64,000 nt of DNA, taken from contig NC_014218.1 in the NCBI RefSeq assembly GCF_000092365.1, positions 744,001 to 808,000 on the forward strand, given 5' to 3'. Below, one piece after another: positions 44,681 through 53,383 of the stretch (position 1 is the stretch's first letter; each line of letters begins with the position of its first letter). The notes beneath the pieces were generated by a model that searched no databases, had not been told where the DNA came from, and saw only the letters and a list, made by a program, of their open reading frames with translations. This stretch comes from Arcanobacterium haemolyticum DSM 20595. GTDB lineage: Bacteria > Actinomycetota > Actinomycetes > Actinomycetales > Actinomycetaceae. A program made the position numbers and the translations under genes.

Positions 44681-45904
44681 ATGAGCGTTCGTGTTGGTGA
44701 AGTTACGTTGGAATCTCCGGTTATTTTGGCTCCGATGGCGGGGGTGACGAATCCGCCGTTCCGTCAGTTGTGCCGCGAGTTTGGTGAAGCAGGAGCACGT
44801 GCTGCTGGGGTTACTGAGGTTGGTAGTGGGCATACCACGGGTACGGTTTCGCATGCGGGTTTGTATGTGTGCGAGATGGTTACGTCACGCGCGTTGATTG
44901 AACGTGTTCCTGAGACGCTGACTATGATTCAGCCTGATCCGGCCGATCCGGTGCGTTCAATTCAGTTGTATGGCGTTGAGCCGAAGAACATTGCGGCTGC
45001 AGTTGAGATTTTGGTTCGGGAAGATTGGGCAGACCATATTGATATTAATTTTGGGTGTCCTGTTCCGAAGGTCACGCGCAAGGGCGGCGGTTCCGCGTTG
45101 CCGTGGAAGCATCAGTTGTTTTCGGATATCGTAACGGGCGCGGTTGCGGCGTCGGAACGCGCGTCGCGTGAAGCGGGGCGTACTCACACGATTCCTGTAA
45201 CGGCCAAGTTTAGGATTGGTATCGACGACGATCATACGACGTTCCGTGACGTCGCTAAAATGAGTGAAGACGCCGGGATATCGGCCTTAACTCTACACGC
45301 GCGGACAACCGAGCAGCATTATTCTGGCCAGGCGCAGTGGGATTACATTCGGGAATTGAAAGCTACATCGAATCTGCCGATTTTCGGTAATGGTGATGTG
45401 TTTGAAGCAGAAGATGCCGCACGTATGTTGGCTCACACTGCGGCAGATGGGGTCTGTGTTGGCCGTGGGTGCCAGGGGCGCCCGTGGTTGTTTTTCGATT
45501 TGGTCGCGGCATCGTATGGTTCGGATGCTCGTTATCGGCCATCGTTACGTGAGGTGGCGGATATTATTGTGCGCCACGGTGAACTTTCGGTGGCTCACTT
45601 TGGTGATGAACACCGTGCAATGCGCGAACTGCGTAAGCACGTTGGCTGGTATATGCGTGGGTTTTCGGTTGGTGGCCAGATGCGCCACCAGCTTGGTCTG
45701 ATCGAATCGGTTGAACAGTTGCGTGACTTGCTGGATACGTTGGATTTGGATCAGCCGTTCCCGGATGCTGCGGAAGGCCCCCGCGGCCGCGCAGGTGGCG
45801 CTAAACGCCCGCACTTGCCCGAATTCTGGCTAGATTCCCATGAATTAACACCAGAGCAACAAGCAAAGATCCATGAAGCCGAAGTGAATACTTCCGGCGG
45901 GTGA
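44681..45904 (+). CDS. tRNA-dihydrouridine synthase (DusB-like)
   Basis: An FMN enzyme that reduces uridines in tRNA D-loops, 407 residues. LAPMAGVTNPPFRQLCREFG opens the TIM barrel, INFGCPVPKVTRKGGGSALP has the catalytic Cys, and VTAKFRIGIDDDHTTF, LTLHARTTEQHYSGQAQW, IFGNGDVF and VGRGCQGRPWLF are family motifs. The C-terminal helical domain contains MRELRKHVGWYMRGF. Start abuts the YibE/F stop. A convergent hairpin follows. Confidence 0.92.
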   Translation: MSVRVGEVTLESPVILAPMAGVTNPPFRQLCREFGEAGARAAGVTEVGSGHTTGTVSHAGLYVCEMVTSRALIERVPETLTMIQPDPADPVRSIQLYGVEPKNIAAAVEILVREDWADHIDINFGCPVPKVTRKGGGSALPWKHQLFSDIVTGAVAASERASREAGRTHTIPVTAKFRIGIDDDHTTFRDVAKMSEDAGISALTLHARTTEQHYSGQAQWDYIRELKATSNLPIFGNGDVFEAEDAARMLAHTAADGVCVGRGCQGRPWLFFDLVAASYGSDARYRPSLREVADIIVRHGELSVAHFGDEHRAMRELRKHVGWYMRGFSVGGQMRHQLGLIESVEQLRDLLDTLDLDQPFPDAAEGPRGRAGGAKRPHLPEFWLDSHELTPEQQAKIHEAEVNTSGG

Positions 45905-45933
45905 AACCTTAACCTTATCGACACCCTATCTGC

Positions 45934-45961
45934 GTGGCTCCGGCATTATGCCCGGAGCCAC
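45934..45961. terminator. Convergent terminator between dus and the GH13-like gene
   Basis: GTGGCTCCGG (45934-45943) pairs perfectly with CCGGAGCCAC (45952-45961). It lies partly inside the 3' end of the leftward gene. Confidence 0.7.
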
Positions 45962-46956
45962 GCCACTTCGCCGGCCGGGAGCAGGAAGGAACCATGATCC
46001 TGTAATTCAGCAGTTGAGATGGCGAGTATACGAGAATCGGCTGGGAGAAGATCAGGTGTGGTGCCAAAGTTGATCCGAACTTCGATATCATCCACAAAGA
46101 TGCGTACGATGCCGTGATCTGCACGGGACTGATCTAAACCGATGTTGCCGTTGGTGATGCTGGAAGCGTTGCGTAACCGGAGCATGTGGCGAATCGATGA
46201 TGGAATTTCGGTTGTTTCTCTATCAATGTGAATAATGCCAGGTAACGCCAGGGTCATTAAGGTTATAGCTGTAGGGGATATGTACCCGGCTGCTGCGTAG
46301 ATAGATTTGCCGCTCAAATCCCAGGCGGGCAATGTGCCGGCAGAGTTGAACAGCCGATAGAGTTGGATGAGTTGCGGGCCGAAGTTGGAGGCTGACAGCG
46401 GGAAGCTGAGCGGGCGGCTACGAACGATATGAACGTAGGCATCGTGGACTTGGTTGGATAGCTCAGCAAAATCTGCAGGGGAACGCCCGTTGATCCCAAG
46501 CGATAGGACGGCATCTTCATGGGCGATAGACACGAAAGCTTGAAGTTGCCCAATTGTGAGATCGCCGATGTGAGACACGTGGGAATTAACGCAGTGAGCA
46601 CCGAGCTCCACACCCCAGGCGCCCGCTTCTAGCCACGTTGACACCGCATCATGGGCATCGTGAAGTTGTGAAATATCAGGAAGAATCCGTACCTGACGTT
46701 TTTTAGCCTTAGCCATGATATCGGTGAGCGAGATGCGATCAAGCGTTCCAGGAATCGTGATTACGGTGGCGCCGATTCGTGCCATCGTGGAGATTAAGTC
46801 CAAGATGAGTTCAGTGGTAGCAGCTTCTTCTGCAGACGCGTGATACCACACGGCGTGCATTCCCCATGCAGGGGACGGGGTTGAACGGATAACAGTGACC
46901 GCGTCTTTGCGAGGCGTGGCAGGTGTCTCACCTGTGTCCAACTCAGTGTTGCTCAT
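45946..46956 (-). CDS. Degenerate GH13-like (alpha-amylase fold) protein
   Basis: A 336-residue protein that follows the GH13 barrel order without its catalytic residues. The N-terminal STPSPAWGMHAVWYHA, DRISLTDIMAKAKKRQVRILPD (where amylases have the VxxDxVxNH region), WLEAGAWGVELGA (in place of the GFRIDxA nucleophile segment), SFPLSASNF, ALPGIIHIDRE (for LPGTPFIYYGxE) and a C-terminal beta region ending FLLPAGEVAWLRA. The Asp, Glu and Asp of the active site are not at their places, so it is probably non-catalytic. ATG at 46956 has AAGGAC upstream; divergent from dgt by 36 bases. Confidence 0.6.
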   Translation of the reverse strand: MSNTELDTGETPATPRKDAVTVIRSTPSPAWGMHAVWYHASAEEAATTELILDLISTMARIGATVITIPGTLDRISLTDIMAKAKKRQVRILPDISQLHDAHDAVSTWLEAGAWGVELGAHCVNSHVSHIGDLTIGQLQAFVSIAHEDAVLSLGINGRSPADFAELSNQVHDAYVHIVRSRPLSFPLSASNFGPQLIQLYRLFNSAGTLPAWDLSGKSIYAAAGYISPTAITLMTLALPGIIHIDRETTEIPSSIRHMLRLRNASSITNGNIGLDQSRADHGIVRIFVDDIEVRINFGTTPDLLPADSRILAISTAELQDHGSFLLPAGEVAWLRA

Positions 46957-46992
46957 GGTGTCCTTAGCGTCCTGAAAGGTAGGGTAGGTTCT

Positions 46993-48243
46993 GTGAATCA
47001 AGCCTACACTGCAAGTGACAAAGAACGCTGGTTGAGCGAAGGAATTAAGAGTACCGCACGAACTGATTTCGAACGTGATCGGGCTCGCGTCTTGCATTCG
47101 GCCGCATTGCGCCGCCTTGGTGCGAAAACCCAGGTCATGGGGCCAGAGTCTGACGATTTTATCCGTACACGCCTCACTCATTCGTTGGAAGTTGCGCAGG
47201 TTGGCCGTTCTTTGGCGAAAAATTTGGGTGCCGATGAAGATATCGTGGAAACCGCGTGTTTGTGCCATGACATGGGGCATCCTCCGTATGGTCACAATGG
47301 GGAACAGGCGCTTGATGAGCTTGCGGTATCGTTTGGTGGTTTTGAAGGAAATGCCCAAACGCTTCGTATTCTCACGCGGCTTGAGCCGAAGCGATTCCAC
47401 GACGACGCCCGCCCAGCCGGCCTCAACCTGACGCGCGCGATCGTGGACGCCACCGTGAAGTATCCGTGGACTCGTTTTGCGGGTCCGAAAGGGGAGAGTT
47501 CACCTAAGTTTGGGGCGTATGACGACGACGTTGCAGCATTCAAATGGGCTCACCAAGATCATGGAACTGCACGCTCTGCTGAAGCGCAAATGATGGATCT
47601 AGCTGACGATATCGGCTATTCGGTGCATGACGTAGAAGATGGTGTTTTTTCTGGCTATGTTCACCCGAGCGTTCTTTCTGTAGCGAATGATGCCGAAATT
47701 GCCAAAGTCGTTGAATCAACACTGAACTGGTATAAGCCATCGTGTTCGGTAGACGAACTCGCCGCCGCCGGCCAGCGCGTGCTTTCCATGGAGGCGTGGC
47801 CGCGTGAATACCTTGGATTACAGCGTGACATGGCTGGCCTGAAAGACTACACATCGGATCTGATCGGCCGGTTCATTTCGGCAGTCACTGACGCAACCCG
47901 GGAGATTCATCCAGAACCGTTGGTACGTTACGGCGGAAACGTCGTCGTCCCACGGGAAACCGCGCTCGAAATCCTGTTCGTGAAAGGTATAGCTGTGCAC
48001 TACGTCATGGCTCCGCGAGAACTCGAAGCGCCGTACTTCGAACAGCGCACGATTCTTTTCGATCTGATGGATGCTCTCACGGAAAACCCAGAAGATCGTC
48101 TGGAACCCATGTTCCTTGAACTGTGGCGCAACGCGGCAGATGAGAACGCGAAACTGCGGGTGATTGTGGATCAGATTGCGTCACTTACCGATCAATCTGC
48201 GCGAAGCTGGCATTCCCGCTACTGCGGAATGCTACGTCACTGA
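46993..48243 (+). CDS. dgt: Deoxyguanosinetriphosphate triphosphohydrolase-like HD protein
   Basis: A 416-residue HD-domain dNTPase that hydrolyses dGTP to deoxyguanosine and triphosphate. Visible metal ligands: RTRLTHSLEVAQVGRSLA (first His), CHDMGHPPYGHNGE (His-Asp pair), and DLADDIGYSVHDVEDG (last Asp). RDRARVLHSAALRRLGAKTQV is the N-terminal family motif. The GTG start follows GAAAGGTAGGG. In many actinobacteria it directly precedes dnaG; here about 5 kb of sugar-transporter genes lie between. Confidence 0.92.
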   Translation: MNQAYTASDKERWLSEGIKSTARTDFERDRARVLHSAALRRLGAKTQVMGPESDDFIRTRLTHSLEVAQVGRSLAKNLGADEDIVETACLCHDMGHPPYGHNGEQALDELAVSFGGFEGNAQTLRILTRLEPKRFHDDARPAGLNLTRAIVDATVKYPWTRFAGPKGESSPKFGAYDDDVAAFKWAHQDHGTARSAEAQMMDLADDIGYSVHDVEDGVFSGYVHPSVLSVANDAEIAKVVESTLNWYKPSCSVDELAAAGQRVLSMEAWPREYLGLQRDMAGLKDYTSDLIGRFISAVTDATREIHPEPLVRYGGNVVVPRETALEILFVKGIAVHYVMAPRELEAPYFEQRTILFDLMDALTENPEDRLEPMFLELWRNAADENAKLRVIVDQIASLTDQSARSWHSRYCGMLRH

Positions 48244-48296
48244 TCTTCTCTCGTGTTGCTATGACCTAGATCAATTCTGTATCCTTTGAAGAGCTA

Positions 48297-48335
48297 GATG
48301 CGTGATATGCACGATGACGTGCTTTTATACGCATC
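48297..48335. promoter_or_regulatory. Nested inverted repeat upstream of mglB
   Basis: Outer arms GATGCGT (48297-48303) and ACGCATC (48329-48335) enclose inner arms GCACG (48309) and CGTGC (48318). It lies 35 bases before the mglB start and is a candidate operator for the sugar transporter or an mRNA leader hairpin. No regulator gene is adjacent. Confidence 0.4.
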
Positions 48336-48369
48336 ACTATGTCAATGGAGACACTAGAAAAGGTCCAAC

Positions 48370-49602
48370 ATGAAAAACATGAAGAAGGTTATTGCTGTTT
48401 CGCTAGGAAGCCTCCTGGCACTCTCTGCGTGTGCAGGTGGTTCCAGTGCGCCAAGCACATCGGCCGGTAATAGCGGAGCAAACAACCAGAAGCCACTAGT
48501 CTGGTTCAACCGTCAGCCATCTAACTCGTCCACTGGCGAACTAGATAAGGACGCGCTGAACTTCAACGATAAGACGTACTACGTTGGCTTCGATGCCTCC
48601 CAAGGTGCAGAACTCCAAGGAAAAATGGTTGCCGAATTCATCGAAAAGCACAAGGATTCGATCGATCGCAACGGCGATGGCAAGATTGGCTATGTTCTGG
48701 CAATTGGCGATGTAGGACACAACGATTCCATCGCACGTACCCGCGGTGTTCGTAAGGCACTTGGTACTGCAGTTGAAGAAGGTGGAGCGATCCTCTCCGA
48801 TCCAACCGAAACCAACGCAAACGCTGTGAAGGAAGGCGAACTTGGTTCCTTCAAGGTTGTTGAACTTGCTTCCAAGGAAATGAAGACGGGCGCCGGTGCA
48901 ACGTGGGATGCCGGTACCGCTGGCGATACCATCACCGCATGGAGCGGCAAGTTCAACGATCAAATCGATCTTGTTATCTCCAACAATGACGGCATGGGTA
49001 TGGCCATGTTTAACAAGTGGGCTAAATCGGCCAAGGTGCCAACGTTTGGATACGACGCCAACTCGGATGCTGTTGCCGCAATCGCTGATGGTTACGGCGG
49101 CACCATATCCCAGCACGCTGATGTCCAGGCATACCTCACCTTGCGTGTTCTTCGTAACTCCCTTGATGGCAAAGACATCATGGAAGGCATCTCCAAGGCT
49201 GACGAAGCCGGAAACGTCCTCTCCGATGAAGATTACAAGTATGTAGAATCAGAACGTTCCTTCTACGCTCTGAACGTGGCAGTTAATGCAGACAACTACA
49301 AGAAATTCCTCGATTCCACCGTCACCTACGAACCAGTCTCCAAGCAGGTTAAGGCGGACACCAAGAAAGTCTGGTTGGACATCTACAATTCCGCAGATAA
49401 CTTCCTTGGATCCACCTACCAGCCACTTCTTCAAAAGTACGATAAGCTACTCAACCTTGACGTTGAATACATCGGTGGCGATGGACAGACAGAATCCAAC
49501 ATCACCAACCGTCTAGGAAACCCAGGTTCCTACGATGCATTCGCGATCAACATGGTCAAGACTGACAATGCATCGTCCTACACCTCACTCCTTAACCAGT
49601 AA
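48370..49602 (+). CDS. mglB: Galactose/glucose-type binding lipoprotein MglB
   Basis: A periplasmic-binding-protein-1 (ribose/galactose type) lipoprotein of 410 residues. Signal peptide with LSAC, Cys21. It resembles E. coli GGBP: VWFNRQPS, a calcium loop DRNGDGKIGYVLAIGDVGHND (read in two parts, Ca ligands Asp/Asn/Asp), ISNNDGMGMAM and FGYDANSDAV. It captures galactose or glucose and delivers it to MglAC. Compared with GGBP (about 330 residues) it has insertions after EGGAILSDP and a longer C-terminus. It heads the mgl operon. Confidence 0.9.
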   Translation: MKNMKKVIAVSLGSLLALSACAGGSSAPSTSAGNSGANNQKPLVWFNRQPSNSSTGELDKDALNFNDKTYYVGFDASQGAELQGKMVAEFIEKHKDSIDRNGDGKIGYVLAIGDVGHNDSIARTRGVRKALGTAVEEGGAILSDPTETNANAVKEGELGSFKVVELASKEMKTGAGATWDAGTAGDTITAWSGKFNDQIDLVISNNDGMGMAMFNKWAKSAKVPTFGYDANSDAVAAIADGYGGTISQHADVQAYLTLRVLRNSLDGKDIMEGISKADEAGNVLSDEDYKYVESERSFYALNVAVNADNYKKFLDSTVTYEPVSKQVKADTKKVWLDIYNSADNFLGSTYQPLLQKYDKLLNLDVEYIGGDGQTESNITNRLGNPGSYDAFAINMVKTDNASSYTSLLNQ

Positions 49603-49636
49603 TTTGTGATTCATCTGTTCAACTTTGAACATAAGT

Positions 49637-49674
49637 GAATGGGGCAATGAGGTCTTATCCTGATTGCCCCATTC
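49637..49674 (+). terminator. Hairpin between mglB and mglA
   Basis: GAATGGGGCAAT (49637-49648) and ATTGCCCCATTC (49663-49674) form a perfect 12-base stem, 35 bases after the mglB stop and 18 bases before the mglA ATG. There is no T-run, so partial termination or protection of the mglB mRNA 3' end is more likely than a full stop. Confidence 0.65.
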
Positions 49675-49692
49675 TCAGAAAGAAAAACGTCA

Positions 49693-51201
49693 ATGTCAGA
49701 CAGTAACGAAGAAGTTGTATTGACTATCCGTGGCATGTCAAAATCATTCGGTCGCAACAAAGTGTTGGACCACATTGATTTTGACGTCAAACGCGGATCC
49801 ATCATCGGCCTCATGGGTGAAAATGGTGCAGGCAAATCCACCATGATGAAGTGCCTGTTCGGAACCTACCAAAAGGACGAAGGCGAAGTGATGCTCGATG
49901 GGCGTCCAGTTGCCTTCTCAGGGCCGAAAGAAGCACTTGAAAACGGTATCGCCATGGTTCACCAAGAACTCAACCAGGCACTTGAACGATCCGTTGTTGA
50001 CAACCTGTTCCTCGGCCGATACCCGAAAACAGCCATCGGCACGATCGACGAAAACCGTATGCGCAAAGAAGCCGCCGATCTGTTCCGCCAGCTTGGCATG
50101 ACAGTCGATCTGACTCAACCGATGCGCAAGATGTCCGTTTCCCAGCGTCAGATGTGCGAAATCGCTAAAGCCATCTCGTACCGTTCCAGTGTGATCGTTC
50201 TGGACGAACCGACGTCGTCCCTCACCGAACCCGAAGTGCGCAAACTCTTCGATATGATGCGAAAACTCAAAGAAAACGGAATATCCCTTGTGTACATTTC
50301 GCACAAAATGGACGAAATCTTTGACATCTGCGATCAAGTTTCTGTTCTGCGTGACGGCAAACTGGTGATGACCAAAGATACGGCCGATACCAACATGAAT
50401 GAGCTCATCACCGCGATGGTTGGGCGTTCGCTTGATAACCGGTACCCGGACGTCGATAACATGCCAGGCGAACCAATCCTCTCCATTAACCACATCTCAA
50501 CCAAGTTTGCCCCATATATCAAGGACATCTCGTTTGACGTACGTGAAGGGGAGATTTTTGGTTTGTACGGGCTTGTTGGTGCTGGGCGGACCGAACTGCT
50601 CGAAACAATCTTTGGCGTACGAACCCGCGCAACCGGGCGCGTCTACTACCGTGGCAAACTCATGAACTTCAACAAGCCACGCGAAGCCATCGATTCTGGA
50701 TTCGCACTCATCACCGAAGAACGCAAAGCTGACGGCCTGTTTATGAAGGGCGATCTGACCTTCAACACAACAATTGCCAACCTGCCTGCCTACAAAAAGA
50801 ACCTCTCGCTGTCTGATCGCAAGATGCAAGCCGCAACCGTGGCAGAGATTCGCACGATGCACACCAAAACGACAGGGCCAGAAGAACTCATCTCCGCGCT
50901 CTCTGGTGGAAACCAACAAAAAGTGATCTTCGGCCGCTGGCTGGAACGCGAGCCAAAAGTATTCATGATGGACGAACCAACTCGTGGCATCGACGTCGGC
51001 GCAAAATATGAAATCTACGAACTGATCATCAAGATGGCAAAGCAAGGAAAAACGGTCATCCTCGTCAGCTCAGAAATGCCTGAAATCCTCGGAATCACAA
51101 ACCGAATTGGCGTCATGTCTGCCGGCAAGCTCGCAGGAATCGTCAATACAAAAGAAACCAACCAAGAAGAGCTCCTGCGGCTCAGCGCAAAGTATCTGTA
51201 A
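49693..51201 (+). CDS. mglA: Sugar ABC transporter ATPase MglA
   Basis: A 502-residue ATPase with two tandem ABC domains, typical of ribose/galactose importers. Domain 1 has Walker A GENGAGKSTMMK (about 39-50), signature MSVSQRQMCEIAKAI and Walker B VIVLDEPTSSLTEPE. Domain 2 has the degenerate GLVGAGRTELLETIFG, signature LSGGNQQKVIFGRWL and MMDEPTRGIDVGAK. It drives import through MglC. mglC follows after 10 bases with AAAGGAACAGC. Confidence 0.93.
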   Translation: MSDSNEEVVLTIRGMSKSFGRNKVLDHIDFDVKRGSIIGLMGENGAGKSTMMKCLFGTYQKDEGEVMLDGRPVAFSGPKEALENGIAMVHQELNQALERSVVDNLFLGRYPKTAIGTIDENRMRKEAADLFRQLGMTVDLTQPMRKMSVSQRQMCEIAKAISYRSSVIVLDEPTSSLTEPEVRKLFDMMRKLKENGISLVYISHKMDEIFDICDQVSVLRDGKLVMTKDTADTNMNELITAMVGRSLDNRYPDVDNMPGEPILSINHISTKFAPYIKDISFDVREGEIFGLYGLVGAGRTELLETIFGVRTRATGRVYYRGKLMNFNKPREAIDSGFALITEERKADGLFMKGDLTFNTTIANLPAYKKNLSLSDRKMQAATVAEIRTMHTKTTGPEELISALSGGNQQKVIFGRWLEREPKVFMMDEPTRGIDVGAKYEIYELIIKMAKQGKTVILVSSEMPEILGITNRIGVMSAGKLAGIVNTKETNQEELLRLSAKYL

Positions 51202-51211
51202 AGGAACAGCA

Positions 51212-52870
51212 ATGACTATCCTCACCTATGAAAAGGAAGAACAACTTCTCGCGCCGATCAAAGACCACGTGGGCGCCATCCAAAACGAAATCGATACGTT
51301 GCGTGAAGACGGCACCACCAAAGTCACCCGGCTCCAGCACCAACTCCGCAACCTCAAAGCGGACCGCACCTTGACTAAAGAAGAACGCGCAAACCTACGC
51401 AAGCAAGACGAAGCCGAACTTGCCGAAGCGCGCCGTGTCCAATCCAAAAACCGAGGACGCATCACCCAGCTGGTCGCTGAAGCCGAAACGTACCTCGATC
51501 GCACTTTCGACAAGCAATACTTCAACAAAGTAGACGAAAGCGTACGCGAAGAAAAGAAACTCGCCAAAGTCGAATACGGAAAGCAACTCGACGAACTCAA
51601 GCGCGAACACGAACAAACCCTTCGCGAACTCAACAAGAGCGGCGGCCCAGATCTACACCAAGAAATCAAAGACGAAAACTTCGTCTACAAAAACAAGCAA
51701 TACGACGCCAAAGTCAACATGCAGCAAAAATTCCAAGCTGCAAAAGACCGACGCCACGCGGCCATTTCTGAAAAGTATCACATGATCGATCTGCTGCGGA
51801 ACTCCAACTTCACCATGAAGCAATCGTTCGCGCAGAAACTCGAAAACTACCGGTACTCCTTCAATCGCCGCCAATTCCTGCTCAAAAACGGCCTCTACAT
51901 TGTTATCGTGCTGATCTTCATCGCGCTAGCAATCCTGGCTCCGATCACCAAGAGCGTTGATCTTTTCACCACCCAAAACGTGCTCAACATTCTGCAGCAG
52001 GCATCGCCACGCATGTTCCTTGCACTTGGCGTGGCCGGGCTGATCCTGCTCACTGGTACCGATTTGTCTATCGGACGAATGGTAGGCATGGGCATGGTGA
52101 TCGCCACCGTGATCATGCACAAGGGGCCGAACACTGGAAGTGTGTTCGGGTACGCCTTCGACTTCACCTGGATGCCGTTGAGCGGGCGAATCATCTTCGC
52201 ACTGATCGCTTGTATTATCGCCACCACGCTGTTCACAATGATCGCCGGCTTCTTTACCGCACGGTTTAAGATGCACCCATTCGTGTCCACCATGGCAAAT
52301 ATGCTCATAATTTTCGGTCTGGTTACCTACGCAACCAAGGGCGTCAGCTTCGGCGCCATCGAACCCGATATTCCAAACATGATCGTGCCAAACGTTTCCG
52401 GATTCCCAACCATCATCCTGTGGGCTGTTGCAGCCACCGTTGTTGTGTGGTTCATCTGGAACAAAACAACCTTCGGCAAGAACCTCTACGCAGTAGGCGG
52501 TAACCCTGAAGCAGCAGCCGTTTCCGGTATCTCCGTATTCAAAGTAACCATGGGGGCCTTCATCCTTGCAGGTATCCTGTACGGCTTCGGATCCTGGCTG
52601 GAGGCCGCTCGTATGTTCGGTTCCGGTTCGGCCGCTTACGGCCAAGGTTGGGATATGGACGCCATCGCAGCCTGTGTGGTTGGTGGCGTATCGTTCACCG
52701 GTGGTATCGGCCGAATCTCCGGCGTGGTTGTTGGTGTCATGATCTTCACCGGTCTGACCTACTCGCTCACCATCCTGGGCATCGATACCAACCTCCAGTT
52801 CGTATTCGAAGGCATCATCATCTTGGCAGCAGTTACCCTTGACTCCCTGAAGTACGTTCAGAAGAAGTAA
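51212..52870 (+). CDS. mglC: Sugar ABC permease MglC with a large N-terminal coiled-coil extension
   Basis: A 552-residue permease. Residues about 227-552 form a normal ribose/galactose-type permease of about eight to ten helices (LALGVAGLILLTGTDLSIGRMVGM, FGKNLYAVGGNPEAAAVSGI, VGGVSFTGGIGRISG, read in parts). Residues 1-226 are cytoplasmic, highly charged and heptad-rich (DTLREDGTTKVTRLQHQL, EERANLRKQDEAELAEARR, KREHEQTLRELNKSGG, AKVNMQQKFQAAKDRRHAA), predicting long coiled coils. E. coli MglC is about 336 residues and lacks this. The ATG at 51212 has AAAGGAACA upstream and no internal start restores the short form: the extension is part of the gene. Confidence 0.9.
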   Translation: MTILTYEKEEQLLAPIKDHVGAIQNEIDTLREDGTTKVTRLQHQLRNLKADRTLTKEERANLRKQDEAELAEARRVQSKNRGRITQLVAEAETYLDRTFDKQYFNKVDESVREEKKLAKVEYGKQLDELKREHEQTLRELNKSGGPDLHQEIKDENFVYKNKQYDAKVNMQQKFQAAKDRRHAAISEKYHMIDLLRNSNFTMKQSFAQKLENYRYSFNRRQFLLKNGLYIVIVLIFIALAILAPITKSVDLFTTQNVLNILQQASPRMFLALGVAGLILLTGTDLSIGRMVGMGMVIATVIMHKGPNTGSVFGYAFDFTWMPLSGRIIFALIACIIATTLFTMIAGFFTARFKMHPFVSTMANMLIIFGLVTYATKGVSFGAIEPDIPNMIVPNVSGFPTIILWAVAATVVVWFIWNKTTFGKNLYAVGGNPEAAAVSGISVFKVTMGAFILAGILYGFGSWLEAARMFGSGSAAYGQGWDMDAIAACVVGGVSFTGGIGRISGVVVGVMIFTGLTYSLTILGIDTNLQFVFEGIIILAAVTLDSLKYVQKK

Positions 52871-52894
52871 AGGCGGCTACGCTTATAACATGTT

Positions 52895-52930
52895 GGGCGG
52901 GGATGTATCGGGTTCGATACATCCCCGCCC
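52895..52930. terminator. Terminator after mglC
   Basis: A perfect 16-base stem, GGGCGGGGATGTATCG (52895-52910) with its complement (52915-52930) and a GGTT loop, between the convergent mglC and rhodanese genes. Confidence 0.82.
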
Positions 52931-52949
52931 TCATGCAGAAACAGCCAGA

Positions 52950-53297
52950 TTAAGAACGCGGATCGATATAGGGAAGACCCGATCGCCGCCAGCTATCTAG
53001 GCCGCCATGAACAGAAATTGCATTGAAGCCGGCGCGCTTCATCGAGGCTGCCACCCGCAGGGAGGTTTCACCGTCTGCACACAAAAGAATCAGCCGTTCG
53101 TCTTTAGACAAGCCCGAATCTGGCCGCAGCAAGCGAGCCTGAGGGATATGCTCACTGCCGCCCGCGAACCCCTTATTGCGATCCAACAATGGCCGAATAT
53201 CAATGAGGCGTGCGCCTTCTTGGCATTCAGCAAAAGCCTGCGCAGTGGTGAGCTGAGGCGATTTTCCATCCGGAAAAATAAAGTCAAAAAATCCCAT
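52950..53297 (-). CDS. Rhodanese-domain protein
   Basis: A 115-residue single rhodanese domain: LIDIRPLLDRNKGFAGGSEHIPQA and the active-site loop LLCADGETSLRVA, where the Cys is the sulfur acceptor. The loop sequence CADGETS is the form seen in small actinobacterial rhodanese proteins, not the CRxGxR of thiosulfate transferases. Substrate unknown. It lies between the mgl operon and dnaG, facing left. Confidence 0.83.
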   Translation of the reverse strand: MGFFDFIFPDGKSPQLTTAQAFAECQEGARLIDIRPLLDRNKGFAGGSEHIPQARLLRPDSGLSKDERLILLCADGETSLRVAASMKRAGFNAISVHGGLDSWRRSGLPYIDPRS

Positions 53298-53383
53298 ACG
53301 CTCATTCTATTCGGGGGATCTGTGGTCTTGCTTGCCAACGGTGAAATCCCACGCATCAGCGTTTGCCAGATAAGATGGAGGGT

